A DNA stretch of 61,917 nt from positions 1 through 61,917 of the forward strand of contig NZ_JAAILI010000078.1 of assembly GCF_012650175.1 (NCBI RefSeq). Reading direction: 5' to 3'. The DNA comes from Sphingomonas sp. S2M10 (GTDB lineage: Bacteria > Pseudomonadota > Alphaproteobacteria > Sphingomonadales > Sphingomonadaceae). Position numbers and translations under genes: made by a program. Below are positions 52,590-59,688 of the stretch, in pieces (position 1 is the stretch's first letter; every line of letters begins with the position of its first letter). Under the pieces are notes generated by a model, which was not told the DNA's origin, ran no database searches, and worked only from the letters and a program-made list of their open reading frames with translations.

Positions 52590-53208
52590 TGAAATTCTCC
52601 TCCTGAAGGGCGGTCAGCCAGAAGCGGCCATTGTCGATCGCGTAGCGAATGCGCAGATTGCCGCGGAACTTGCGGATCACGCCGCCGATCACCCGGACTT
52701 TCTCCACGGGCACGACGATCTCATTGTCGGTGTACGTCACCGGCAGATCGGAGCGGATGTAGGTGGCGATCGAGAGCGTCGAATTGCTGTTGAGCTCGTC
52801 GAGCAGCCGGTTGAGGCTGTCGCGCAGGCCGTTGAAGGCGCTCGGATGGACGAGGCTCAGCAGCTCCTGGAATTGGCGGTCGGCGGAATAGGATGAATAG
52901 GTCCCCGCCATGCTGACGATGTTGCGCGTGATCGTACGCAGGTAGGTCGCCGAAGGCTTGTTGCCGGTGACGTACAGATCGCCGCTCGCACCGAACGGGA
53001 CGATCACCGTCCGCGCATTCTGGTTCGAGGTGTAGACGACCGCGCCCAGCACCGCCGTGATGCCGAACAGGCCGGCAATCGCGAACTTGAGCAGCCGGTT
53101 CTCTTCGAACAGGTTCGCCGAGCCCTGCAGATACCGGTGCAGGTGCCAGCTCGGGCGCACGTCGCCGATCATGTCGGCTGCCTGTTTGCGTCTGGAGGGG
53201 TGGGGCAT
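52573..53208 (-). CDS. traE: Conjugal transfer protein TraE (VirB5/VirB8-slot inner-membrane protein)
   Basis: The 211-residue protein has one N-terminal membrane helix (LLKFAIAGLFGITAVLGAVVY) and the TraE domain (SYSADRQFQELLSLVHPSAFNGLRDSLNRLLDE, then GNLRIRYAIDNGRFWLTALQE). It is an inner-membrane periplasmic-facing scaffold needed for pilus assembly. It begins 5 bases after the traL stop. Confidence 0.92.
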   Translation of the reverse strand: MPHPSRRKQAADMIGDVRPSWHLHRYLQGSANLFEENRLLKFAIAGLFGITAVLGAVVYTSNQNARTVIVPFGASGDLYVTGNKPSATYLRTITRNIVSMAGTYSSYSADRQFQELLSLVHPSAFNGLRDSLNRLLDELNSNSTLSIATYIRSDLPVTYTDNEIVVPVEKVRVIGGVIRKFRGNLRIRYAIDNGRFWLTALQEENFNAEIR

Positions 53209-53213
53209 GTTCG

Positions 53214-53501
53214 CTACTCGAAGAAGCGGGTCTGGGTCGGACCCGGATAGTTGCGGAATTTGAGGAGCCCCCAGCGCCAGGCGAGGTGCGGGATGAACCC
53301 GCGCGGCTTGCTGCGCTTCCAGGGGATGAAGAGGAGAAGGACACCGAGGAGCGCCCAGCCGATCATTCCGCCGACGATGACGGCGACGAAGATGGTCGAC
53401 ATGACCACAATGAATTCCTGGCTATCGAACCAGAGGATCTGGACCGGCCGATGCAGGAACTGTGGAAGACGTTCGTCCAACGCCCTTCTCCCTTGCTTCA
53501 T
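53214..53501 (-). CDS. traL: Conjugal transfer protein TraL
   Basis: The 95-residue protein has the TraL pattern RLPQFLHRPVQILWFDSQEF, a hydrophobic middle (STIFVAVIVGGMIGWALLGVLLLFIPW) and FIPHLAWRWGLLK. It is a VirB3-like inner-membrane component acting with TraC. ATG 53501 is preferred to GTG 53504. Confidence 0.92.
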   Translation of the reverse strand: MKQGRRALDERLPQFLHRPVQILWFDSQEFIVVMSTIFVAVIVGGMIGWALLGVLLLFIPWKRSKPRGFIPHLAWRWGLLKFRNYPGPTQTRFFE

Positions 53502-53517
53502 CACGCCGTCAGCGTGA

Positions 53518-53586
53518 CTTCCGGGGAATGACCATCACCCCCCGTCCCGGAAGGCGTGCTGGACCGGTCGCGCCGGCCCGCACGCC
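53518..53586 (-). terminator. Tandem hairpins between traA and traL
   Basis: Just past the traA stop, GGCGTGC (53553-53559) pairs with GCACGCC (53580-53586), with GC-rich inner complementarity. Next, CTTCCGGG (53518-53525) pairs with CCCGGAAG (53546-53553). The two share base 53553, so they may be alternatives. Without U-runs they probably protect the pilin mRNA 3' end or reduce read-through, raising pilin output over the rest of the operon. Confidence 0.5.
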
Positions 53587-53592
53587 GATGCG

Positions 53593-53910
53593 TCAGATCA
53601 CCATGCCGAAGGTCTGGAGGATGCTGTCCGCCTTGATCAGGCAGACGGCAGCCACGATCGTCGGAATGCCGATCATGATGTTGCTGAACAGGCGACTGAC
53701 GCCGAACAGGAAGGCGGCGACGCCCGCGACGAAACCGAGCGGGCCCTTGACGCCCTGGTTCACGACAATGTCGTAGATATCGTAACCGAGATCGCCCGCC
53801 GCGGGAGCGGTGAAGGCGTGGGCCATGGTCGTCCCCGCGAGTGCGGCGAGCAGGATCAGGACGGCCGCGTCGATCGTGCGGAACGTCCGGCCCCGAAGCA
53901 TCTTGAGCAT
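53593..53910 (-). CDS. traA: Pilin precursor TraA
   Basis: The 105-residue protein has a long leader (MLKMLRGRTFRTIDAAVLILLAALAG in two parts, cleavage probably after AHA near residue 32), then DLGYDIYDIVVNQGVKGPLGFVAGVAAFLFGV and a second hydrophobic segment NIMIGIPTIVAAVCLI. Two membrane helices around a short basic loop are typical of F-type pilin. The best ribosome site in the operon (AAGGAG) precedes it. Confidence 0.88.
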   Translation of the reverse strand: MLKMLRGRTFRTIDAAVLILLAALAGTTMAHAFTAPAAGDLGYDIYDIVVNQGVKGPLGFVAGVAAFLFGVSRLFSNIMIGIPTIVAAVCLIKADSILQTFGMVI

Positions 53911-54133
53911 TGATGGTCTCCTTGGGTGCGGAGCCGTCCAAACACATGCCTGCCGGCACCGATGGGAATCGTTGTCGGCCGACGGCGACGCTGGACGGCT
54001 CCGGAGGAGCGCGACCGCCGGCATCCCGGCCCTCTCGTAGCCCGGCGCGCGCTCGGCTGAGCGCTGGCGCGGGGCGCGGATGAGGCCCGCCAGATTGAGT
54101 GGAGCACGCTCGCGCGCGGTCACGGCTCGTGGA

Positions 54134-54910
54134 TCAGGGGTGGCCATTGGCTTGCCCCTGCTTCTGCTCGAGGAACGCCTCGAGCTCGGCCTGCTGGAAT
54201 CCGGAGATCAGCTTGCCATCGACGAACAGCGTCGGGGTCCCCGACACGCCCATCTTCCTGACGGTCATCGCGTCCTTGGCGACTTTCTCGCGCCCGGCTT
54301 CGCATTTGAGCAACGTGGTCGGTCGGGCGCCCGCATAGATCGCCTTGAAGGCCGCGACCTTGTCTGCCGAACACAGGATATGTTCGGCTTTGGCGGCGGC
54401 TTCCGGATGGATCCCGCTCACGAAATAGATCAGCCGCTGGACGGCCTTGCCCTCCGCGGACTTTGCCGCCCAGAACCGGTCAAGGGCATGGCAATAGGGG
54501 CAGTCGGGATCGGTGAACTCGATGACCTGCGGCGCGCCCGCCGGGCCGATAACGAGCGCCCCGGCTGGATCAATGGCGCCGACCCGCTTTCTGGCACTTT
54601 CGTCCTGCGCCATCGCGGTAACGTTGAGGCCGTTCTTGTCGTAGACGGCCGCGAACAGGAGATGCCCGCTTTCCGGAGCGAAATAGATGATGCGGCCGCC
54701 GGCTGTTGCCTGGTAGAGAGGACCCTTCACAGGCGCCGGTCCGAAATCCTCGAAACTGAGGTTGGTGAAGGTCTGGCGCAGCTGCTGTTGAGCCTCCGCA
54801 GCCGCGAGGGTTAGCGGTTCCGACTGGGGACCCTCCGGCGCTTCCTGCGAGAGGGCTGGGGTGCCGGTGAACAGCAGCGCGGCGGAGAGCAGTTCAGCGG
54901 CGCGGCGCAT
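54134..54910 (-). CDS. DsbC-like periplasmic thiol:disulfide isomerase
   Basis: The 258-residue protein has a signal peptide (ELLSAALLFTGTPALSQ), a DsbC-type dimerisation region and the catalytic domain IEFTDPDCPYCHALDRFW with CPYC. The end has GVSGTPTLFVDGKLISGF with the cis-Pro. F-type operons of alphaproteobacteria often start with such an isomerase, needed for cysteine-rich TraU, TraN and TraH. The start 54910 overlaps the upstream gene by 17 bases. Confidence 0.9.
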   Translation of the reverse strand: MRRAAELLSAALLFTGTPALSQEAPEGPQSEPLTLAAAEAQQQLRQTFTNLSFEDFGPAPVKGPLYQATAGGRIIYFAPESGHLLFAAVYDKNGLNVTAMAQDESARKRVGAIDPAGALVIGPAGAPQVIEFTDPDCPYCHALDRFWAAKSAEGKAVQRLIYFVSGIHPEAAAKAEHILCSADKVAAFKAIYAGARPTTLLKCEAGREKVAKDAMTVRKMGVSGTPTLFVDGKLISGFQQAELEAFLEQKQGQANGHP

Positions 54911-55199
54911 GGGACGCCTCCGCTTTAGCCTGGTCGACAAGACCGAAGATCTTGGCGTCGAGGCGTAGTGCCTTCCCGATCGCGATCCCGGTCGCCGACG
55001 CCTCTTTCGTCACCTGAGCCGCGACAGGCTGGCTGCGGATCGAATAGCCCTGATCGTCCTGGATGATCGTCAGGCGATCCCTGGCGGTGCAGGGATAGCC
55101 CTCGGCGTCGGGCCGATATTGCTGTGCATGGGCGCCGGTCGTAGCCAGGGTGATCGCCAGGATCACACCGAGCCCGGACAAGGGGCGTGCGTTCGTCAT
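54894..55199 (-). CDS. Small secreted hypothetical protein (101 aa), first gene of the transfer operon
   Basis: It has a signal peptide (LGVILAITLATTGAHAQ), then a mature part of about 75 residues with one cysteine (EGYPCTARDRL). Family not recognised. It overlaps the dsbC-like gene, so it belongs to the tra operon. It is the most upstream gene of that operon in the window. Confidence 0.6.
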   Translation of the reverse strand: MTNARPLSGLGVILAITLATTGAHAQQYRPDAEGYPCTARDRLTIIQDDQGYSIRSQPVAAQVTKEASATGIAIGKALRLDAKIFGLVDQAKAEASHAPRR

Positions 55200-55549
55200 G
55201 AGACGTGTCTCCTCGTGGCGCGAAACCGCGCTTCAGTTCAGGTTTTCAGGTGCCGATCGTCTGGCTGCGGGCCGTACCGGGCTTCGCTGGTGACCACCGA
55301 TCTGGTGCGAAGCGAGCAATGAAGCTGTCGTGAAATGCTCGCAATAGGCAGGGCACTGAAGTGCCGAAGCGGCGAAAGAAAGCTTGTAAGTCCATGATTT
55401 GGAGGATCGAAACCATCAAATGATCGGAAGGACGTAAAACGATCCCGAGCGGCACTTCATTGCCGCTTCGATAAGCGCCGGAGTAGGGAGCCGCCCGTTT
55501 CCGCTCTCTAATCGGCGAAAATTGCTATCGGGAAGGAGGTAGCTGGCGA
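55200..55549. promoter_or_regulatory. 350-base divergent region upstream of the transfer operon
   Basis: It separates the tra operon (minus) from the 55550 gene (plus) and must contain the promoters of both. Words GGCACTGAAGTGCCGAAGCGGC (55351-55372 region, itself containing the palindrome GGCACT-GAAGTGCC) and CGGCACTTCATTGCCGCTTCG (about 55451-55471) repeat similar blocks in inverted order. A 69-codon frame on the minus strand (55246-55455) is not convincing. It could hold an operator or oriT, but I cannot show it. Confidence 0.35.
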
Positions 55550-55987
55550 ATGGGCAGGGCAACGAGAACCTTCAAACTCCGGTTGTCGCCGGCAGGGATG
55601 GACGTGCTTATCGACTCGCACTGCCATCTGATCCGGACCACGCGGTCCCTGATCGCCTGGGGGACCACGCTCCATGTCGCGGTGAACCATCTCGACACAA
55701 TTCCGGTGAAGGCGATCGTCGAGGCATTGGTCGCGCTGCGGGCTTCACCGCTTAGCGGCACCGAGGAACATCATGTCGGGGCACCGCACCGCCTTTGGGA
55801 TGTTGCATCGCGGATCGCGGCTAGAACGCAATCAGCGATGCCGGATGGAGAGCCACCGTCTCTGGGCATCATTTACATCCTGGCGCTCCAGCAAATGGCC
55901 CAGGCGGACCACGCTGCGCTGCTGGCCGCGTTCGAGCGCGCTAAACTGCCCGCCAGCCATTCAGCGCACGGTGGCAAGGCGGGCTGA
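55550..55987 (+). CDS. Hypothetical protein (145 aa)
   Basis: A strong AAGGAGG site precedes ATG 55550. The protein is soluble and has no recognisable motif (RATRTFKLRLSPAGMDVLI, then HCHLIRTTRSL). It is divergent from the tra operon. It might be a regulator or entry factor for transfer, but this rests only on location. Confidence 0.5.
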   Translation: MGRATRTFKLRLSPAGMDVLIDSHCHLIRTTRSLIAWGTTLHVAVNHLDTIPVKAIVEALVALRASPLSGTEEHHVGAPHRLWDVASRIAARTQSAMPDGEPPSLGIIYILALQQMAQADHAALLAAFERAKLPASHSAHGGKAG

Positions 55988-56104
55988 CGGACTGGACGGT
56001 GCGAAGCTCGATCGCGCCGAGGTGCGTCGATCGACCCCTTCGCGGTTGCCGGTGGTTGGCCAAATGTTGGTCGCGCAGGTCGTGTCTATCTGACAAAAAG
56101 GGTC

Positions 56105-57232
56105 ATGATGAACAATCCCTTCGGACTTCCCGAGAGCGCCGCCGACCGCTTTATGCGTGAAGAACGTCGACGCGCGGAGCTCTATCGTCACGCGCTTGGC
56201 GGCAGCACGATCATCGACGCGGTCACTCAGGCGACAAAGGCCAGGGAATTGATGCGCGGCGTTGATTTCGCCGCTCCCTATCGCGGGATTCTCGACACAC
56301 TCGAGCGCGAGCGATCGAGCGAGAAGGCCTTCGAGAGTCTCGCGACGAACGCCTGGGCGCTGTCAGTGAGTGAGACTGCGCGCAAGATTGCCGACCAGAA
56401 TCGAGGCTTGGTCGAGCAACAACGTCATTTAGGGACATCGCTGCTCGACACGGTGCGGGCGTTTGACGCGAACAAGTCGCTGGTGGCGTCGGCGATTGCG
56501 GCGGCGAGCGCCGGCGACAGTTACAGGCGCATGATTGCCGAGGCGCTGCCGCGGTTCGCAACGTTCAGCGCGATCGCCGAGCGAATGCTGGTGATCGACA
56601 CGATGACATTGCGCGCGAGCGACGATGTCCGCGAAACGATGACTGCCTTCGCCGCGCGCACGGTTATCGAGATGCAGCGCGTTGCGGAAGCTATCGCCAC
56701 GGCCGAGACGGACGAGGAGAGCACTCGCCTTCAAGGCTCGCTATTCGACCTCGTAACAAGCTTTTTCCAGGGACTTGGTCCTAATACCGTTCCCGAGCTT
56801 CAGCGCATGGGGCTGGTCGGGTTCGTCAGCTTCATCCTGACACTTCTTGGCGCCTACGCGCTGATCCCGCAGGAGAAAACGATGGGGCCGCAGGAGAAAG
56901 CGGCTTTCAGTGAGTTGAACGAAAAATTCGACAGGTCGCAGGCTGAACAGCGCCAATATCATGAGGCGGCGGCGCAATCGGAGGAAGCGTTCCTGGCTGG
57001 GCTGCCAAGGGCATATTTGACGCGGGATGCGACATTTCGAAGCGAGCCCGCCGGTGACGCCGCGATCGTGCTGAAGGCCCCAAAGGGGACGGAGCTTGCG
57101 ATCGAGCAGATGCGCGGCCGATGGCAAAAGATCGTATTCCGTGACCCACTCTCGATGCAGCTCGCGCGGGCGTGGGTCTATTATACTGCGCTGGCGCCGC
57201 TTGCTGCGCCCGCCCCGATCGAGAGCGAATGA
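56105..57232 (+). CDS. Hypothetical membrane protein with C-terminal SH3-like domain (375 aa)
   Basis: Residues 1-230 are helical, with EKAFESLATNAWALSVSETARKIADQNRGLVEQQR. One membrane helix follows at about 235-256 (MGLVGFVSFILTLLGAYAL), then a charged helix and a small beta domain (FRSEPAGDAAIVLKAPKGTELAIEQMRGRWQKIVFRD) like a bacterial SH3 domain. Family unknown. Similar helix-TM layouts are seen in some abortive-infection proteins, but nothing specific supports that here. Confidence 0.6.
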   Translation: MMNNPFGLPESAADRFMREERRRAELYRHALGGSTIIDAVTQATKARELMRGVDFAAPYRGILDTLERERSSEKAFESLATNAWALSVSETARKIADQNRGLVEQQRHLGTSLLDTVRAFDANKSLVASAIAAASAGDSYRRMIAEALPRFATFSAIAERMLVIDTMTLRASDDVRETMTAFAARTVIEMQRVAEAIATAETDEESTRLQGSLFDLVTSFFQGLGPNTVPELQRMGLVGFVSFILTLLGAYALIPQEKTMGPQEKAAFSELNEKFDRSQAEQRQYHEAAAQSEEAFLAGLPRAYLTRDATFRSEPAGDAAIVLKAPKGTELAIEQMRGRWQKIVFRDPLSMQLARAWVYYTALAPLAAPAPIESE

Positions 57233-57250
57233 TAAGGAGGCACGGCGCCG

Positions 57251-57520
57251 GTGCACCTCCCTAAAATGGGGTCAGAAGAGGTCGATGCTGCTGGCGATAA
57301 TCTCGCAGAGTGGGGCGTAACGCATCACGATCGTCCCGGCTCGGAAAGTACGCCGGTTCGAGATGGTGACGACGCTGGCTCTATCGCGCGAGCCGGCGGG
57401 CTTCCAGAGGCATCGCCCAATATGCGGCGGAGGGAGGAGACGGCGATGCTCGGAATTGCCGCCCAGTTTCAGTTACCTACAAGCAAAAACTTGGCCAAAT
57501 TGGCACGCAGTTCCGTTTGA
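57251..57520 (+). CDS. Possible small protein (89 aa or shorter)
   Basis: An AAGGAGG site right after the previous stop codon precedes GTG 57251; ATG 57266 is an alternative. The product is hydrophilic with no known motif. It could be a real second gene of the 56105 unit or a chance frame. The rest of the gap to 57600 shows only the ribosome site of the next gene. Confidence 0.35.
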   Translation: MHLPKMGSEEVDAAGDNLAEWGVTHHDRPGSESTPVRDGDDAGSIARAGGLPEASPNMRRREETAMLGIAAQFQLPTSKNLAKLARSSV

Positions 57521-57600
57521 CACTGGTGGTATGCACACCTAGCTTTGGTTCGTCGGAATGGCCTTGGCGGGCGGTATCTCCCGTATAAGGAGACGCGGAA

Positions 57601-58017
57601 ATGTCGCTAGAATGCGCGGCTTCCGTTGCTGAAGGACCGCTTTCGTACGTCAAGGAACAGTCCGGACGGCAGATCGAGGAAGCACGAAAGAGGGTTGGCA
57701 TAACACAACGCGAACTGGCGCGCGATCTCGGCATGGGAGTGCGCTGGCTGCGGGAGATCGAGTCCGGGAATCCCAAGTCCAAGCTCGACGACCATTTGCG
57801 CTGCACATACCAACTCGGTCTTTCGTCGGGCCACATTCTCATACCCCTGTTGTTCGCAGGCCAGCGTATGTGCTTTCCAAAGCAACTCGGTGGCGGCGAC
57901 CTCTGTGATCTCGAGCGCCTCTGCATCGAGGTCATCGCAGAGCGGAATCTGAGTCAGCTGACCAATGCGCTCACACCCAGGTGGCGCTCGCCGTCGATGG
58001 CGGCCGGAGCCAGCTGA
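57601..58017 (+). CDS. XRE-family helix-turn-helix protein
   Basis: The 138-residue protein has a Cro/C1-type HTH at about 23-75 (QIEEARKRVGITQRELARDLGMGVRWLREIESG). The C-terminal part is unrecognised. AAGGAG precedes the ATG. Its stop shares one base with the GntR start (TGATG), so the two regulators are translationally coupled. It probably regulates the lasso-peptide genes or itself. Confidence 0.75.
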   Translation: MSLECAASVAEGPLSYVKEQSGRQIEEARKRVGITQRELARDLGMGVRWLREIESGNPKSKLDDHLRCTYQLGLSSGHILIPLLFAGQRMCFPKQLGGGDLCDLERLCIEVIAERNLSQLTNALTPRWRSPSMAAGAS

Positions 58018-58658
58018 TGGCGGCGCTCGACCCGATTACTCAGGAGCGCGTCTATCGGGCCTTGAAGGCGGAATATCTGGCCGGCCGCTATCATGCGGGC
58101 GAGAGGCTCGACATCTCGGATATCGCGGACCGTCACGGATCGAGCAAAACGCCCGTCCGGGAGGCGGCATGTCGTCTCATGGGAGAGCGCCTGTTAGAGC
58201 CCGACAGCGCTGGCGGCTTCCGGGTGGCCCTCGCGACGCCGCAGGAATTGATACACCTCTACGCCTGGAATGCGCATCTGCTATTATGCCTGACCCAGCG
58301 AATAAAGAGGTCTGTCCTCAGTCAGACCTTGGCCCAGTTTTCACCAGACGAAATCGGGGATACGCCGGTTGATATCGCCAAGCTGACCGGATCGATATTC
58401 CTGGCACTTGCGGCGGCAACCGGGAATCCGGAGGCAGCTGCGACGATAGGGCAGATCAACGAGAGGCTATTCTATCCGCGAGTCGATGGCGCCGCAAACG
58501 TCGCCGATGCCGCCAAAGAGCTCCGCACGATGATGAATTCGGAAGTTGTTGATGTCCATAAGAGCATCCATCGACGCATAGAGAGCTATCACGAGCGGAG
58601 AATCGTCCATCAACAAGACGTTATCCATGATCAGGCCGATCACTCTTCAAGCGGTTAA
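58017..58658 (+). CDS. GntR-family transcriptional regulator
   Basis: The 213-residue protein has the winged HTH ERVYRALKAEYLAGRYHAGERLDISDIADRHGSSKTPVREAACRLMGERLLE and a helical C-domain of the FadR type (FCD-like, degenerate). The start at 58017 overlaps the XRE stop and fits the HTH position; the frame is open from 57981. It lies 172 bases upstream of the lasso precursor and is a strong candidate for its regulator. Confidence 0.8.
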   Translation: MAALDPITQERVYRALKAEYLAGRYHAGERLDISDIADRHGSSKTPVREAACRLMGERLLEPDSAGGFRVALATPQELIHLYAWNAHLLLCLTQRIKRSVLSQTLAQFSPDEIGDTPVDIAKLTGSIFLALAAATGNPEAAATIGQINERLFYPRVDGAANVADAAKELRTMMNSEVVDVHKSIHRRIESYHERRIVHQQDVIHDQADHSSSG

Positions 58659-58830
58659 GCCGCAGATTTAAGCGCTTTCCGGCGGGGCCGGGGCAACGGT
58701 CGGTCCTGGCAAAGCCAAACTGCTCGGATATCACGCCAGATTGTCCAGATATCTATGGGTCCGGAGTAATCCCGGCCGCGCTAACTTTGGATTGCCGTGA
58801 ATAGTCGCGGCGGATCAAGAGGAGCGTGTC
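58659..58830 (+). promoter_or_regulatory. Upstream region of the lasso-peptide genes
   Basis: It holds the promoter of the precursor gene. GGATATCACG and CAGATATCTAT are two GATATC-containing words 16 bases apart (about 58725-58755), possible regulator half-sites. AAGAGGAG at 58817-58824 is the ribosome site of the precursor. No clear -35/-10 pair was assigned. Confidence 0.4.
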
Positions 58831-58962
58831 ATGCATCGCAATGACGAACAGCAGAACGACGTGATCGAACTCGGCGCCGTGAGCGGCGAGACGAAGGGGG
58901 CCGTCCAGCCCGAAATCGACTCGCAGGGCGGATTCCTCGGCACCGGCCTCGCTGCCGACTGA
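58831..58962 (+). CDS. Lasso peptide precursor (A protein, 43 aa)
   Basis: Leader of 22 residues ending GETK, with the conserved Thr at position -2, then a 21-residue core starting Gly1. The core begins GAVQPEID, so Asp8 can form the macrolactam with Gly1 (8-residue ring). The rest, SQGGFLGTGLAAD, would be loop and tail. Glu6 is too near for a known ring size. The Leu-Gly-Ala start of the leader's second half (IELGAVSGETK) is like other sphingomonad precursors. The B and C genes follow directly. The core is my prediction. Confidence 0.88.
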   Translation: MHRNDEQQNDVIELGAVSGETKGAVQPEIDSQGGFLGTGLAAD

Positions 58963-58974
58963 CTGCCTTACTTG

Positions 58975-59001
58975 GCGGCGCGCGGGATGCCCGCGCGCCG
59001 C
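58975..59001 (+). terminator. 12-bp perfect GC hairpin between lasso A and B genes
   Basis: GCGGCGCGCGGG (58975-58986) and CCCGCGCGCCGC (58990-59001) form a 12-bp stem with an ATG loop, followed by TTCTTCT. It sits 12 bases after the precursor stop. Similar hairpins between A and the processing genes are known in proteobacterial lasso clusters and keep precursor expression high relative to the enzymes. Confidence 0.75.
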
Positions 59002-59022
59002 TTCTTCTAGGGTGGATGACCA

Positions 59023-59688
59023 ATGGATTATACGCTGAGGGCAGGGGTGTACTTCTGTATTGCGGGAGACCGGCCCATCTTCCTCGACCGGAACAGGGAC
59101 CGCTACTTCGCTCTCGCTGGCGAAAAGGAGGCATCATTCCTTGGTCTTCTCTGCGGGTCCGTGCCTAATCACGCATCCAGCAGCACAACCGAACTGATCG
59201 ACGCCGGGATAATCCAACACGATCGATTGGGAGCACCTATTGCTGCATGCAGCTACGATGCCCCCCCCAGCGCGAGTCTGTGGGACCGCGACGAACCGAC
59301 GAGCGTATGGGGCAGAGCCAACGCCGCGGCGTCGCTGTTCCGCGCCACACGCGGCCTTCGAGTGTCAAACCTTTCGACCATTCTGACCACTATTGAAGAT
59401 AGGAAGCGTGCGCTTGCGTCCTCATGCAGGCCCGATGGATCTGAGGTGCGCGCCGCAACCGCAATGGCGTTCCGGGCGCTCGGCAAGGTCGTCGCCTCGC
59501 ACAATCGCTGCCTGCCCTATTCCTTGGCAATCATGGACCGCCTGCTCAGCCGAGGAGTTTCCGCTGACCTCGTTTTCGGCGTCGCTGTCCGACCATTTGT
59601 CGCCCACTGCTGGGTGCAACAAGGCGGCGCAATTTTGAGCGATCGTCTGGAACATGTCAGACTCTTCACACCTATCATGGTCATCTGA
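59023..59688 (+). CDS. Lasso peptide B protein: recognition element plus leader protease
   Basis: The 221-residue protein has a PqqD-like recognition element (about 1-80, GVYFCIAGDRPIFLDRNRDRYFALAG) and a transglutaminase-like cysteine protease (about 100-221). Catalytic residues are Cys163 (NRCLPYSLAI), His195 (FVAHCWVQ) and Asp207 (LSDRLEHV). It binds the leader, cuts it off and hands the core to the cyclase. Proteobacterial B proteins carry both parts in one chain. The stop overlaps the cyclase start by one base (TGATG). Confidence 0.9.
   Translation: MDYTLRAGVYFCIAGDRPIFLDRNRDRYFALAGEKEASFLGLLCGSVPNHASSSTTELIDAGIIQHDRLGAPIAACSYDAPPSASLWDRDEPTSVWGRANAAASLFRATRGLRVSNLSTILTTIEDRKRALASSCRPDGSEVRAATAMAFRALGKVVASHNRCLPYSLAIMDRLLSRGVSADLVFGVAVRPFVAHCWVQQGGAILSDRLEHVRLFTPIMVI

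Noticed and set aside
33546..55199. Reading the secretion genes as a P-type (VirB/Trb) system
   Set aside because: TraL-TraE-TraK-TraB-TraV-TraC-TraW-TraU-TrbC-TraN-TraF-TraH-TraG is the F-type set and order; no VirB6, VirB8 or VirB11 pattern was seen.
55246..55455. Possible 69-residue protein upstream of the transfer operon
   Set aside because: It needs a GTG start without a ribosome site and lies in what must be a promoter region. Not excluded, but not supported.
58912..58914. Glu6 of the lasso core as the ring acid
   Set aside because: A 6-residue ring is not known for lasso peptides; Asp8 gives an allowed size.
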